Assembly (NCBI RefSeq): GCF_022809775.1
Contig: NZ_CP094380.1
Location: forward strand, 1,909,001-1,973,000
Reading direction: 5' to 3'
Origin: Pseudodesulfovibrio tunisiensis
Lineage (GTDB): Bacteria > Desulfobacterota > Desulfovibrionia > Desulfovibrionales > Desulfovibrionaceae
DNA length: 64,000 bases
The number at the start of each line of letters is the position of its first letter. Within the stretch, counting starts at the first letter, position 1. The notes below the pieces were generated by a model. That model was not told the origin of the DNA and made no database searches. It worked only from the letters and a program-made list of their open reading frames with translations. Both the position numbers and the translations under genes were made by a program. Shown here piece after piece: positions 9,055 to 17,599 of the stretch.

Positions 9055-9420
9055 CTACCGGTCTTCCCGGACCGTGGTTTTCCGCTCCCCGGCCATTTCC
9101 GCCTCGAGCATGGCCAGACGCTGAATGAGCCTCCGGATGCGCACTTCCTGCCGGGAGCGGTCGATGTCGATGAACAGGGTCTTGATGAAGAGCATGAGGA
9201 TGGCGCCGAAAAACAGCAGTGCCGGAGGATAGCTGATCCCGAGATGGCCCACGAGAACATCGGACAGACGCGGAAACAGGCTGAACACGAGGATGGCGGC
9301 GCACACGGCAAACCACCAGAACGTGTATCGCACGTAGAATGCGTGCTTCTTGATGAGAAACAGGATGACGACCACTGTGGAAACGCCCAGAATCGCGGTG
9401 GTAATGGTATAATCTATCAT
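9055..9420 (-). CDS. DUF2304 family membrane protein
   Basis: A 121-aa protein with three hydrophobic segments near the N-terminus (ILGVSTVVVILFLI; FWWFAVCAAILVFSLF; ALLFFGAILMLFI) followed by a charged tail rich in Arg and Glu that may form a coiled coil. This is the DUF2304 pattern, a family commonly encoded beside GT2 glycosyltransferases. Its ATG overlaps the GT2 stop by 4 bp (9417-9420). A role in lipid-linked sugar transfer or flipping with the GT2 is inferred from the pairing only. Confidence 0.8.
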   Translation of the reverse strand: MIDYTITTAILGVSTVVVILFLIKKHAFYVRYTFWWFAVCAAILVFSLFPRLSDVLVGHLGISYPPALLFFGAILMLFIKTLFIDIDRSRQEVRIRRLIQRLAMLEAEMAGERKTTVREDR

Positions 9421-10109
9421 TTTCCGCCCGAAGGTCTGAAGTGGCAGACCGAGAGCACCATGCTGTAGAGCATGTACTGGAACACGGAGAGCCACGAATT
9501 GAATATTCTGGATTTGCCGTTCGTTCTCGGAAACATGCACACATCCACTTCCGCGATGCGGAAGCCGGAAGCGCGCAGCAGGCAGAGCACGCCCACGTCC
9601 TGATAGTCGAGCACCGTGGCGTTGCGTCCGGCCAGCACGGTTATCGCGTTGGCTTCATACCCTCGAAATCCGGAAGTCAGATCCGCAACCGAAAGCCCGG
9701 AAAGCAGCCGAAACAGGGCCCAGGCAACCCGCCTCAGCCGGGAGCCGCGCCCGGTGCACGCCCCAACAGCCACCTGCGTCCCGTTTCGATCCAGACAGTC
9801 GACAAGCAGGTGAATGCCCTGCGGATCATGCTGGCCGTCCGCATCGAAAGTGACGACCCTGCGGAATCCGTGTCGCTTGGCGTAACGCATTCCGGCCTGC
9901 GTCGCGCCCCATGCCCCGAGCTGCGCTGCCAGCGGCATGACGCGCGCCCCGGCCTCTCTGGCCCTGTCCGCAGTGGCGTCGGTGCTGGCGTCGTCGATCA
10001 CGAGCACGGGCAACCCCGTGACGCGCATCACGTCCCGCACGGTCTCGCCCACCATCTGCTCTTCATTGTGGGCCGGGATCACGACCAGAATATCCGCGTT
10101 GTTCGCCAT
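9417..10109 (-). CDS. Glycosyltransferase family 2 (polyprenyl-phosphate sugar transferase-like)
   Basis: A 230-aa GT-A glycosyltransferase resembling dolichyl/undecaprenyl-phosphate sugar synthases. It begins DILVVIPAHNEE and carries the metal and donor motifs VIDDAST and VVTFDADGQHD, then a conserved DLTSGFRGYEANAI segment. It has no C-terminal GtrB-type pair of transmembrane helices; the adjacent DUF2304 protein may supply the membrane part. It is translationally coupled to that gene. About 90 nt of sequence without a gene separates it from gspN upstream. It probably makes a lipid-linked sugar for glycan decoration. Confidence 0.87.
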   Translation of the reverse strand: MANNADILVVIPAHNEEQMVGETVRDVMRVTGLPVLVIDDASTDATADRAREAGARVMPLAAQLGAWGATQAGMRYAKRHGFRRVVTFDADGQHDPQGIHLLVDCLDRNGTQVAVGACTGRGSRLRRVAWALFRLLSGLSVADLTSGFRGYEANAITVLAGRNATVLDYQDVGVLCLLRASGFRIAEVDVCMFPRTNGKSRIFNSWLSVFQYMLYSMVLSVCHFRPSGGK

Positions 10110-10198
10110 GTTCCGGTGCTCCGAGGTTGAAGGTCCGCATTTCGAGACATACCAGACCGAAATTTTTCGTGCAATGCAGCCGAACGAAAAACCGCCTC

Positions 10199-11149
10199 CT
10201 ACTTCATGCGCACGTCCGGGCGCTCCAGTACGCCCTGCACGCTCACGGGCACGGCCTGCCTGCGCTTGAGCATGTTCACGGCCTCCGGGTCCAGCACGCT
10301 GACCGCCAGCCGCTCCGGGGTGCCAAGAAACCGCCCCCTCATGTCCAGTCTGCTCTGGCCCACGTTTTCGGGAACCAGCGTCACCACGCCTTCGAGCTTC
10401 AGGGAAACGTCCTCGCCGTCCGCAATATCCAGCCGCGCGAATTGCAGCTCGTTGTCCTGCTTTCCGCCTTCCAGATCAATGGTGAAACCCTTGATGCGCG
10501 GCCCCTTGATCACGGGATACCGATTCTCCATGTCCAGAGCCGACAGCCGCGCCGCAATGCGCAGATTCATGGACACGGGGTCGGCCCATGGACCGGACAG
10601 GGACGCGTCCGCATCCAGAAATCCCGTCATGCTTCTGTCGTACGCCCTGACCTGTGGAAACGACTGCAACTCCACCATCTCGGCCCGAATGTCCGCATCG
10701 AGCCAGTCGGTGTCGAACAGCGCGCCCGAAGCCACATCCGCCCGGACAATGCCTCCGAACATGCGCCCGGCCATGGAAACCCTTGCCTTGCCCACCAGAA
10801 GCGGCAGCACGGCCACACGGATTTCCGCATCCTTCATCTCCGCAATGGTACGCCCGGTCCTGGCGTCGACCACGCGCAGATAATCCAGAAACGCCCGGGG
10901 CGGCACCAGTTCCGGCTCCAGCAGGGGAAATTCCACGCGCACGCCCGGCAGTCCGGCAACCGCCTTCCGGGCCAGTTCGTCGGCCTGAAGCAGAAAGTAC
11001 CGGGCCGTGAACACCACGGCAAAGACAAGGCAGCCGTAGACCAGCCACGCTCCGGCCTTGAGCAGGTTCATGGGAGTGGCGAAATCCCGCACCCAGTCCA
11101 GAACCGCGTCCGGCGAAATCCGTTCCCGCATGACTTGCAGCATGTTCAT
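10199..11149 (-). CDS. gspN: Type II secretion protein GspN
   Basis: A 316-aa inner-membrane-anchored T2SS accessory protein of the form found in Deltaproteobacteria-type systems. One N-terminal transmembrane helix (LLKAGAWLVYGCLVFAVVF) is followed by a long beta-rich periplasmic region ending in PVSVQGVLERPDVRMK. It begins 3 nt after the gspE stop and is the last gene of the main gsp run. The assignment rests on architecture and position; GspN proteins are weakly conserved. Its role in secretion is poorly defined in the family. Confidence 0.78.
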   Translation of the reverse strand: MNMLQVMRERISPDAVLDWVRDFATPMNLLKAGAWLVYGCLVFAVVFTARYFLLQADELARKAVAGLPGVRVEFPLLEPELVPPRAFLDYLRVVDARTGRTIAEMKDAEIRVAVLPLLVGKARVSMAGRMFGGIVRADVASGALFDTDWLDADIRAEMVELQSFPQVRAYDRSMTGFLDADASLSGPWADPVSMNLRIAARLSALDMENRYPVIKGPRIKGFTIDLEGGKQDNELQFARLDIADGEDVSLKLEGVVTLVPENVGQSRLDMRGRFLGTPERLAVSVLDPEAVNMLKRRQAVPVSVQGVLERPDVRMK

Positions 11150-11152
11150 AGG

Positions 11153-12856
11153 CTACAGATTGGTCACTCGCAGAACTTCGGAAAGCGTGGTCAACCCTTC
11201 CCGAGCCTTGGAGCACCCGTTTTGCGTCAATGTTTCCATGCCGTCCCGCACGGCCTGTTCCCGTATCTGGTTGGAATCCGCCGTGTTCAGGACCAGCGCC
11301 TTGGTCGCGTCGGTCAGTTCCATGATCTCGTAAATGGCCATGCGCCCCCGATAGCCCGTGTTCATGCACGCGTCGCATCCCACGGGCCGATAGACCTCCC
11401 AGCCCCGGAAATCGTCTGCAAACGCACCGAAATCAGCAGCAAGCTGCGCCTCTGTCGGCACATACGCTTCCCGGCAGTCCGGGCACAGGCGACGCACCAG
11501 CCGCTGGGCCACAACGGCCCGCAGCACCGAGGAAAGCAGAAACGGTTCCACGCCCATGTCGATGAGCCGTGTCACGGCGCTGGGCGCGTCATTGGTGTGC
11601 AGGGTGGAAAACACGAGGTGCCCTGTCAGGGCGGCCTGAATCGCGATTTCCGCTGTTTCGTGGTCGCGGATTTCACCGATGAGCACCACGTCCGGGTCCT
11701 GACGCACGATGGACCGCAATCCCGAGGCAAAGGTCAGGCCGATCTTGGCATTGACCTGAATCTGGCCGATGCCGTCGAGCTGATATTCCACAGGGTCCTC
11801 GATGGTCAGGATGTTCTTGTCCGGAGAATTGATGTGGTTGAGCACCGCGTACAGGGACGTGGTCTTGCCGCTTCCCGTGGGGCCGGTGACCAGAATGATG
11901 CCATGGGAAATGGTGACCATCCGCTGCATGAGCTTCAGATTCTCATGCGTCAGGCCCAGCTCGGGCATGCTCAGAATCTTGGTGCTCTTTTCCAGAAGAC
12001 GCATGACCACACGCTCGCCAAACGCCGTGGGCAGACAGGAAACGCGCAGGTCAACCTGCCGACCGCCCAGCGACAGGGCGATGCGTCCGTCCTGCGGCAG
12101 CCGCTTTTCCGCAATGTTCAGCTTGGCCATGATCTTGATGCGCGAGACAAGGGCCGCGTGGAACCGCTTGGACACGGAGTGCTTGTCATAGAGCACGCCG
12201 TCCAGCCGGAACCGCACGCGCAGGATTTCCTTGTACGGCTCGATGTGAATGTCGCTGGCATTGGCGCGCACGGCCTGCGACAGGATCATGTTCACCAGCT
12301 TGATGAACGGCGCGTCGCTGGTGTCGTCCAGCAGGTCCTCGATCTTGTCGTCATCCAGACCGGCAAAGGAGTCCACCTCCGCGCCTTCCAGCACTTCAAG
12401 GGCCTCCAGATCCTCCTCCACTTCCCCGAACACCTTGTTGATCGCACCCAGCACCGCGTCCGACGGCATGAACACCGGGGTCACGTCATCGACTTGCAGC
12501 GCCAACCGGAAGTCATTGATCACATCCAGGGATTCCGGACGGCTCACCCCGACCAGAATCCGGCCGTCCGCATCCTGCAACGGCACGGCCATGAACCGTT
12601 TCAGGTAATGGATGGAAAATCTGCGAACCAGTTCAGGCAGCACCCAGTCCGGGTCGGGCGCGTCCAGAAACTTCAGATCATGGAACCGGGCGTGAAAGCG
12701 CGCCAGATCGGATTCCGACAGCCTGCCCTTCCTGTGCAGGTATTCGGTGACATCCAGATCCTGTTCCCGGGCCTTGGCAACCAGCTCGGGAACTTCCTCG
12801 GCCGACACGTGCCCCGCATCGACCAATGCGCTTTCCACGGTGAATCCGAGCATCAT
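11153..12856 (-). CDS. gspE: Type II secretion ATPase GspE
   Basis: The cytoplasmic hexameric ATPase that powers pseudopilus assembly. It is 567 aa. An N-terminal GspE_N domain (about 1-160) is followed by the secretion ATPase domain with Walker A GPTGSGKTT at about 322-330, the Asp box VLIGEIRDHETAE, His box GHLVFSTLHTND and a tetracysteine zinc motif (CPDC...CDAC) near residue 440. All motifs expected for activity are present. Start ATG 12856 shares one base with the gspD stop (TGATG). It partners GspL and GspF, both encoded in this window. Confidence 0.96.
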   Translation of the reverse strand: MMLGFTVESALVDAGHVSAEEVPELVAKAREQDLDVTEYLHRKGRLSESDLARFHARFHDLKFLDAPDPDWVLPELVRRFSIHYLKRFMAVPLQDADGRILVGVSRPESLDVINDFRLALQVDDVTPVFMPSDAVLGAINKVFGEVEEDLEALEVLEGAEVDSFAGLDDDKIEDLLDDTSDAPFIKLVNMILSQAVRANASDIHIEPYKEILRVRFRLDGVLYDKHSVSKRFHAALVSRIKIMAKLNIAEKRLPQDGRIALSLGGRQVDLRVSCLPTAFGERVVMRLLEKSTKILSMPELGLTHENLKLMQRMVTISHGIILVTGPTGSGKTTSLYAVLNHINSPDKNILTIEDPVEYQLDGIGQIQVNAKIGLTFASGLRSIVRQDPDVVLIGEIRDHETAEIAIQAALTGHLVFSTLHTNDAPSAVTRLIDMGVEPFLLSSVLRAVVAQRLVRRLCPDCREAYVPTEAQLAADFGAFADDFRGWEVYRPVGCDACMNTGYRGRMAIYEIMELTDATKALVLNTADSNQIREQAVRDGMETLTQNGCSKAREGLTTLSEVLRVTNL

Positions 12857-14850
12857 CAGGGCAGTTCCTTTTCGGTTACGCCGCTGGCAGCCTGCGGACG
12901 AATGAAGATGGGGGCGGACGGATCGGCCATGACCATCTTGGGCAGTCCCTTGCCGTCCAGTCCCAAGGTGACTTCATGGATCATCCGCTTCTTGAGTCGG
13001 GCCAGAGCCGTAGATTCGTCATAGGAATCGATGATCCGCGGCGTGATGAAAATGAACAGGTTGGTAGTGGTGCTCTTCTCCTTCTCCTGCTTGAAAAGCC
13101 AGCCGAACAGGGGAATGTCCCCGAGACCGGGCACCTTGGACTTGTTGCTGGTCTCGTCGTCGTTGATCAATCCGGCAATGACCGCGGTCTGGTTGTCCTG
13201 CATCTGGATCACGGTCTCCACCTCGCGCTTCTTGGTGGTGGGCGCGATGACCTTGACCCCTTCCTCGACCTCGACCAGATCGTTGAGCACCCGGCTGACC
13301 TCCTGCTTGATCTCCAGACGCAGCGTGCCCTGTTCCCCGATGTGCGGGGTAATCTCCAGCTTCACGCCCACGTCCTTGTAGCTCAGGCTCTGGGAATTGT
13401 AGTCGCTGTTCACGTTGGAGGTCTGGGTCTGAGTCGAGAACGGAATATTGTCCACCACGTTCACGCTGGCCTTTTCATTGTCCAGAGTCAGCAGTTGCGG
13501 CGTGGACAGAATCCTGTAGTCGCTGTCACTCTGCGCAAGGTTGATGAGCGCCTGAATGCTGTACATGCTTCCGCCGATGTTCACGGCATTGCTCAGCACC
13601 GCGCCCACGGTGCCGCCCGACGGAAAGGAAAGGAATTCGCCTTCGTTCTTCGGAATGGAAATGACCCCGCCTCCGTTGTTGCTCGAACCGAAGACCGAGG
13701 TATCCGACCCCGAGCCACCCACGGCCCAGTTCACGCCAAAGGTGAATTCCGCATCCGAGGACACTTCCATGATCAGGGCCTCGATGTAGACCTGTTTGCG
13801 CAGCACATCGAGCTTGCGGATGGTGGGCTTGAGCGCGGCGAATTCATCGGGACGGGCCGTGACGATCAGGCTGTTCGTGGCCTTGTCCGCCACCACCTTG
13901 ATGTCCTTGGACAGCTTGGTGGTCTTGCCTTCCTTGTCCACCTGCCGGGCGATCAGATCGTTCAGGAGCTTGGCCACGTCCTCGGCGTCCGCGTTCTCCA
14001 GATTCAGGTAATGGATGTCGTCCTTGCCCTTGGGCGTGGGGATGTCCAGAGCAACCACCATGTCCGCAATGGTATCCAGACTGGACGGGTCGCCCAGTGC
14101 GACCACGGAATTGGTGCGCATGTCCGCCTCCACCAGAGCCATGGCCTTTTTCCCGATCTTTTCCAGCTCCTGAATCTTGGTGGTCATGATCTTGGAAATG
14201 CTGGACGCAATGGTGTTGGCGTCCCCGTGCACCAGAGGAAAACTCTCCATCTGCGGAGCATAGGAGCTCTTGTCCACCTCGCGGACAATGGTCAGGATGG
14301 ATTTCAGATTCTTGGCCGGTGCAGTCACGATCAGGGTATTCGTGGGTGAATACACCGTGACCAGACCGTTCTTGTCCACCATGCTTGTAACGAGCTTGGC
14401 CAGCTCCGGAGCACTGGAGTTCTTCAAGGGAATGATCTGGGTGATGAGTTCCTCGCCCGAATCCGGGCGCACGGTCCGCCCGGTCTGGACCGGCACCCCG
14501 AGACGCCGGGCATCCACCACCGGAACGATCTTGTACTCGTTCTCCACGGCCGTGCCCACCACCGCGAAATCATGCACCAGCAGGATGGACTCGAAGGCCT
14601 TGTACGCCTCCTCGATGGACAGCTTGGACGGGGAATACGCGGTCACACGTCCGGCCACCCGCTTGTCCACGATGAAATTCCTGCCCGTGAGTTCGCTGAT
14701 GAACTTGATCAGAATGTGAATGTCCACGTTCTTGAAGTCCATGCTGATGGTGCGCTCGGATTCGGGCTGATCCGCAGGCGCGGCCCCAAGGGGCGCGGCC
14801 ACGAGCCATACGCAGAGAAACGCCAGCAAATACAATCGTGTCTTTCGCAT
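12856..14850 (-). CDS. gspD: Type II secretion secretin GspD
   Basis: The outer-membrane secretin that forms the exit channel. The protein is 664 aa with a signal peptide (LYLLAFLCVWLVAAPLGAAPA), N0 domain (ISMDFKNVDIHILIKFISELTGRNF), N1-N3 repeats with VTVYSPTNTLIVTAPAKN, and the C-terminal secretin domain including RILSTPQLLTLDN and VPGLGDIPLFGWLF. A Ser/Gly/Asn-rich insert near residue 395 is the usual variable segment between gate strands. No lipobox is visible, so it probably needs a pilotin or self-inserts; the TPR lipoprotein encoded two genes upstream is a candidate helper. It starts 1 nt after the gspC stop. Confidence 0.96.
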   Translation of the reverse strand: MRKTRLYLLAFLCVWLVAAPLGAAPADQPESERTISMDFKNVDIHILIKFISELTGRNFIVDKRVAGRVTAYSPSKLSIEEAYKAFESILLVHDFAVVGTAVENEYKIVPVVDARRLGVPVQTGRTVRPDSGEELITQIIPLKNSSAPELAKLVTSMVDKNGLVTVYSPTNTLIVTAPAKNLKSILTIVREVDKSSYAPQMESFPLVHGDANTIASSISKIMTTKIQELEKIGKKAMALVEADMRTNSVVALGDPSSLDTIADMVVALDIPTPKGKDDIHYLNLENADAEDVAKLLNDLIARQVDKEGKTTKLSKDIKVVADKATNSLIVTARPDEFAALKPTIRKLDVLRKQVYIEALIMEVSSDAEFTFGVNWAVGGSGSDTSVFGSSNNGGGVISIPKNEGEFLSFPSGGTVGAVLSNAVNIGGSMYSIQALINLAQSDSDYRILSTPQLLTLDNEKASVNVVDNIPFSTQTQTSNVNSDYNSQSLSYKDVGVKLEITPHIGEQGTLRLEIKQEVSRVLNDLVEVEEGVKVIAPTTKKREVETVIQMQDNQTAVIAGLINDDETSNKSKVPGLGDIPLFGWLFKQEKEKSTTTNLFIFITPRIIDSYDESTALARLKKRMIHEVTLGLDGKGLPKMVMADPSAPIFIRPQAASGVTEKELP

Positions 14851-14851
14851 A

Positions 14852-15697
14852 TCAACTTCCCGTGAGTATCAGCACCAGTTGCATGGGTTGTCCTTCCCGC
14901 AGCAGTTCCACCCGAATCTGGGGCTCATCCAGCAGCCGGAACAGGGAAAGGGGATTCGCTGTCGCCACAGGCTCGCCCTGCACGGTCAGCAGCACGTCGT
15001 CCCGCCGCAATCCCGCCCTGCCGAACAGGCTCGCGGGTCGCAAATGCCGGACCCAAAGCCCTTCCTGTTTGCCCCGGGTCGCCGGAACCAGCTGGATGTC
15101 CTGAGCCAGACTGTCCAGATTCTGAAACCGCGCCTTGACCGCCTTGCGCGAGAGCATCTTGCGCGCATTCCCGGCCCCGGCCGCAATCTTCCTGTCCTCC
15201 GCGTCGATGAGCAGAAGCTGCCGCTTTTTCCCCTTGGTCAGCACGATGGCCCGCCGCTGTATTTCGGACACCGTGTATCCGGCGAGCTTCTGCCCGATCC
15301 GAATCAGTTGCTGCTTGTCCCCCTCAAGAACGACGGCCCGGGAGAACTCGACATTTTCAGCGGCCATGGTCCCGAGCAGGCGCACATTCAGGTTGACCAC
15401 GGGCAACTTGTCCAGAGTGACCTTCCTGGGCTTGGGCGGCAGAGGCGGCTTGGGCATGGCCGCCTTGAAGGGATTCCGATCCAGAATCGGGGAAAACGCC
15501 TTGAGCGGCGGTATTTCCACCTTGGCCGCCACGTCCGCGACCAGTGCGGAATCCCCGGGCAGACGGGGCAATTTCGGCGGAATCAGCAGAGCGACGGCCG
15601 CCCCGGCCAGAAAGGAGGCCGCAAGCGTCACTGCCGACAGCGTCAGCAGAAACCGGGGCACACGCCCGTCGAGAAAGTTGCCGATCACTTGCCGCAT
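14852..15697 (-). CDS. gspC: Type II secretion protein GspC
   Basis: An inner-membrane T2SS protein (281 aa) linking the platform to the secretin. The short cytoplasmic start MRQVIGNFLDGRVPR is followed by one transmembrane helix (LLTLSAVTLAASFLAGAAVALLI), a proline-rich linker, the homology region with VNLNVRLLGTMAAEN that binds GspD N0, and a C-terminal PDZ-like domain (FGRAGLRRDDVLLTVQGEP). The ATG at 15697 overlaps the TPR gene by 13 bp; reading further upstream is a shadow of that gene. Confidence 0.93.
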   Translation of the reverse strand: MRQVIGNFLDGRVPRFLLTLSAVTLAASFLAGAAVALLIPPKLPRLPGDSALVADVAAKVEIPPLKAFSPILDRNPFKAAMPKPPLPPKPRKVTLDKLPVVNLNVRLLGTMAAENVEFSRAVVLEGDKQQLIRIGQKLAGYTVSEIQRRAIVLTKGKKRQLLLIDAEDRKIAAGAGNARKMLSRKAVKARFQNLDSLAQDIQLVPATRGKQEGLWVRHLRPASLFGRAGLRRDDVLLTVQGEPVATANPLSLFRLLDEPQIRVELLREGQPMQLVLILTGS

Positions 15698-16650
15698 TTG
15701 CCCGCCGCTTCGTATTTTTCCAGTGGTTCGCAGACCCCGAGATCGCAAGCCCGCTTCAGGTCCGCGCATCCCCTGGCTTCCTTGCCCAGCAGATAGTTCA
15801 GTTCGGCCCTGTTGATGTAGGCCTCGGGGAACGAGGCCTTGCGCGAAATGGCCCGGGTATAGTCATCCAGCGCCTTTTCGAATTCCTGACGCATCTGGAA
15901 CCCCTGTGCACGGTTGTAGAAATAGATCGCCTCATTGTCGTTCAGCCGAATCGCGTCTTCCAGATCAGCCATGCCGCCCCGGAAATCCTGAAGCTGAAAC
16001 CGGCACAATCCCCTGTTCGAATAGGCATTTGCCGTCTGCACCGGGTCCGTTGCCGAGCCGATGTATCGAGTGTATTCCACGATGGCGTCGGCCCAGAGGG
16101 AATTCCGTTGCAGGGCGTATCCCTTCATGAACACGCTTTCCAGATGATCCGGGTCCAGCCGGGCGGATTGCCGGAAATAGCCAAGCGCGATCTCCGGTTC
16201 GTCCATGAACAGATAGACGACGCCCTTGCCGTACACGGCCCGGGCATTTCCCGGAGCGACTTGCAGGGCATGGTCGAAAAAGGCGAGAGCCTCGTCCTGT
16301 TCCCCGAGCCGAACCTGGGCAAATCCCACGTTCACCAGATAGTCCGGGTTGGTCCGATCCTTGAGCGAGGCATCCTCGAAGGCGTCCAGCGCGGCATTGA
16401 CCCGGCCGTTGCGCAGCAGGACAACGCCCATGTTGTTCAGATACACGGGATTGTCGGGGTCCGCGGCCAGCAGTTCCTTGTAGATTTCCAGACTCCGCAG
16501 GTCGTCCCCGGCCTCGTAGGCCTGCGCCGCATCCAGAACCAGCGGACGGTCCGCCACGGATGCAGCGGGCGACGGCGCAAAACGTCTGGACGAGCATCCG
16601 CCCGCCAGCAGCGCCAGAGCCAATGCGAGGCACAATCCCGATCTGAGCAT
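15685..16650 (-). CDS. TPR-repeat lipoprotein in the T2SS operon
   Basis: A 321-aa secreted lipoprotein with lipobox LAGGC (Cys at about residue 19) and then at least six tetratricopeptide repeats, for example PVYLNNMGVVLLRNGRVNAALDAFEDA and IYFYNRAQGFQMRQEFEKALDDY. Such TPR lipoproteins act as pilotins or assembly scaffolds in type IV pilus and T2SS systems; that role is inferred here from position between gspH and gspC. A strong AGGAGG lies just before ATG 16650. The C-terminus carries four Cys (ARGCADLKRACDLGVCEPL), possibly in disulfides. Confidence 0.85.
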   Translation of the reverse strand: MLRSGLCLALALALLAGGCSSRRFAPSPAASVADRPLVLDAAQAYEAGDDLRSLEIYKELLAADPDNPVYLNNMGVVLLRNGRVNAALDAFEDASLKDRTNPDYLVNVGFAQVRLGEQDEALAFFDHALQVAPGNARAVYGKGVVYLFMDEPEIALGYFRQSARLDPDHLESVFMKGYALQRNSLWADAIVEYTRYIGSATDPVQTANAYSNRGLCRFQLQDFRGGMADLEDAIRLNDNEAIYFYNRAQGFQMRQEFEKALDDYTRAISRKASFPEAYINRAELNYLLGKEARGCADLKRACDLGVCEPLEKYEAAGKCGK

Positions 16651-16658
16651 TCTTCCTC

Positions 16659-17153
16659 CTAGTCGACAAAATCCGAAGCAGTCGCAAACCCTTCCCTGTA
16701 TTCCAGCTCCCGCACCACAGGACTGACCAGCACGCTGTACATTCGATCATCCACCCTCACCCGGATCACGGCGGAGCGGGCCAGCCCGCGCCTGTCGATC
16801 ACCAGTCTGTCCACGCCTTCCCGGTCCCGGCCCGGAAACACGATTTCCTCGAATTTCGCCGAGTCCGGCAGGTCCACACTCCGGCCATCGCCCGCAACCC
16901 GGAGGGAGGATTCCCAAAACCGCACCTCCACCGGGCTCCGGGTGAGCCGGGCATGGGAACGGCCCCGATCCAGCGCGGTCTTCATGGTCCTGACCACGGC
17001 CTCGATGCCGTCGCCCCCGATCTGCATGTCCACCCGGGGAATCACCAGTCCGGCCACCACGGCCAGAATCGCGATCACGACCAGCAGTTCGAACAGGGTG
17101 AATCCACCCGTTCCGGGCCTAGTCGATCTGCCAGCTGTTGACATCCGCATCAT
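16659..17153 (-). CDS. gspH: Type II secretion minor pseudopilin GspH
   Basis: A 164-aa class III signal-peptide protein. The prepilin site is GTGG|FTLFELLVVIAILAVVAG, with the conserved Glu at mature position 5, followed by a GspH-type beta domain (LTRSPVEVRFW, LVIDRRGLARSAVIRV). ATG 17153 is chosen because GGGAG lies 5 nt upstream. It overlaps the gspG 3' end by 35 bp, so it is translationally coupled. The order G-H next to each other supports GspH rather than another minor pilin. Confidence 0.88.
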   Translation of the reverse strand: MMRMSTAGRSTRPGTGGFTLFELLVVIAILAVVAGLVIPRVDMQIGGDGIEAVVRTMKTALDRGRSHARLTRSPVEVRFWESSLRVAGDGRSVDLPDSAKFEEIVFPGRDREGVDRLVIDRRGLARSAVIRVRVDDRMYSVLVSPVVRELEYREGFATASDFVD

Positions 17154-17583
17154 TGCCGCTCCCGCCGGACGCGCCGTCCGCACCGTAGGAAATCAGATCG
17201 AACGGAGCATGCTTGCCCGGGCAGATGTACACATAGGGCGACCCCCACGGGTCATTGGGAACCTTGGGCAGATAGCCGGACGGCGAATAGTTCTTCGGCG
17301 TCCGCCCCACGGACGGCTTGCGCACCAGCGCATTCAGGCCCTGCTCCGTGGACGGATAGAACCCGTTGTCGATGTAGAATTTCTTCAGGGCCGTGGAAAT
17401 GGCCTCGATCTGCATCTTGGCCTTGACCACCCGTGCCTTCTGGGGTTCGTCCATGAACTGCGGCACGATCAGTCCGGCGAGAACGCCCAGAATGACGATG
17501 ACCACCATGAGTTCGATGAGCGTGAAGCCGCCCCTGCGGCGACGCGTTTCCAATCTGCGTGCGATGCGATTTCGAAAATCCAT
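17119..17583 (-). CDS. gspG: Type II secretion major pseudopilin GspG
   Basis: The main subunit of the T2SS pseudopilus, 154 aa, normal length. The leader ends at RRGG with mature start FTLIELMVVIVILGVLAGLIVP (Glu5 present). The GspG signature KAKMQIEAISTALKKFYIDNGFYPSTEQGLNALV and PKNYSPSGYLPKVPNDPWGSPY is intact, and the C-terminal calcium-binding loop (SYGADGASGGSGNDADVNSW) is recognisable. ATG 17583 has GGAG 8 nt upstream. Confidence 0.96.
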   Translation of the reverse strand: MDFRNRIARRLETRRRRGGFTLIELMVVIVILGVLAGLIVPQFMDEPQKARVVKAKMQIEAISTALKKFYIDNGFYPSTEQGLNALVRKPSVGRTPKNYSPSGYLPKVPNDPWGSPYVYICPGKHAPFDLISYGADGASGGSGNDADVNSWQID

Positions 17584-17599
17584 GTGCGTTTCTCCGTTG

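Noticed and set aside
10127..13024. A 965-codon open frame on the plus strand
   Set aside because: It is antisense to gspN and gspE, rich in His, Gln, Arg and Gly as expected from the complement of G+C-rich codons, with no domain or ribosome site. It is a shadow of the true minus-strand genes.
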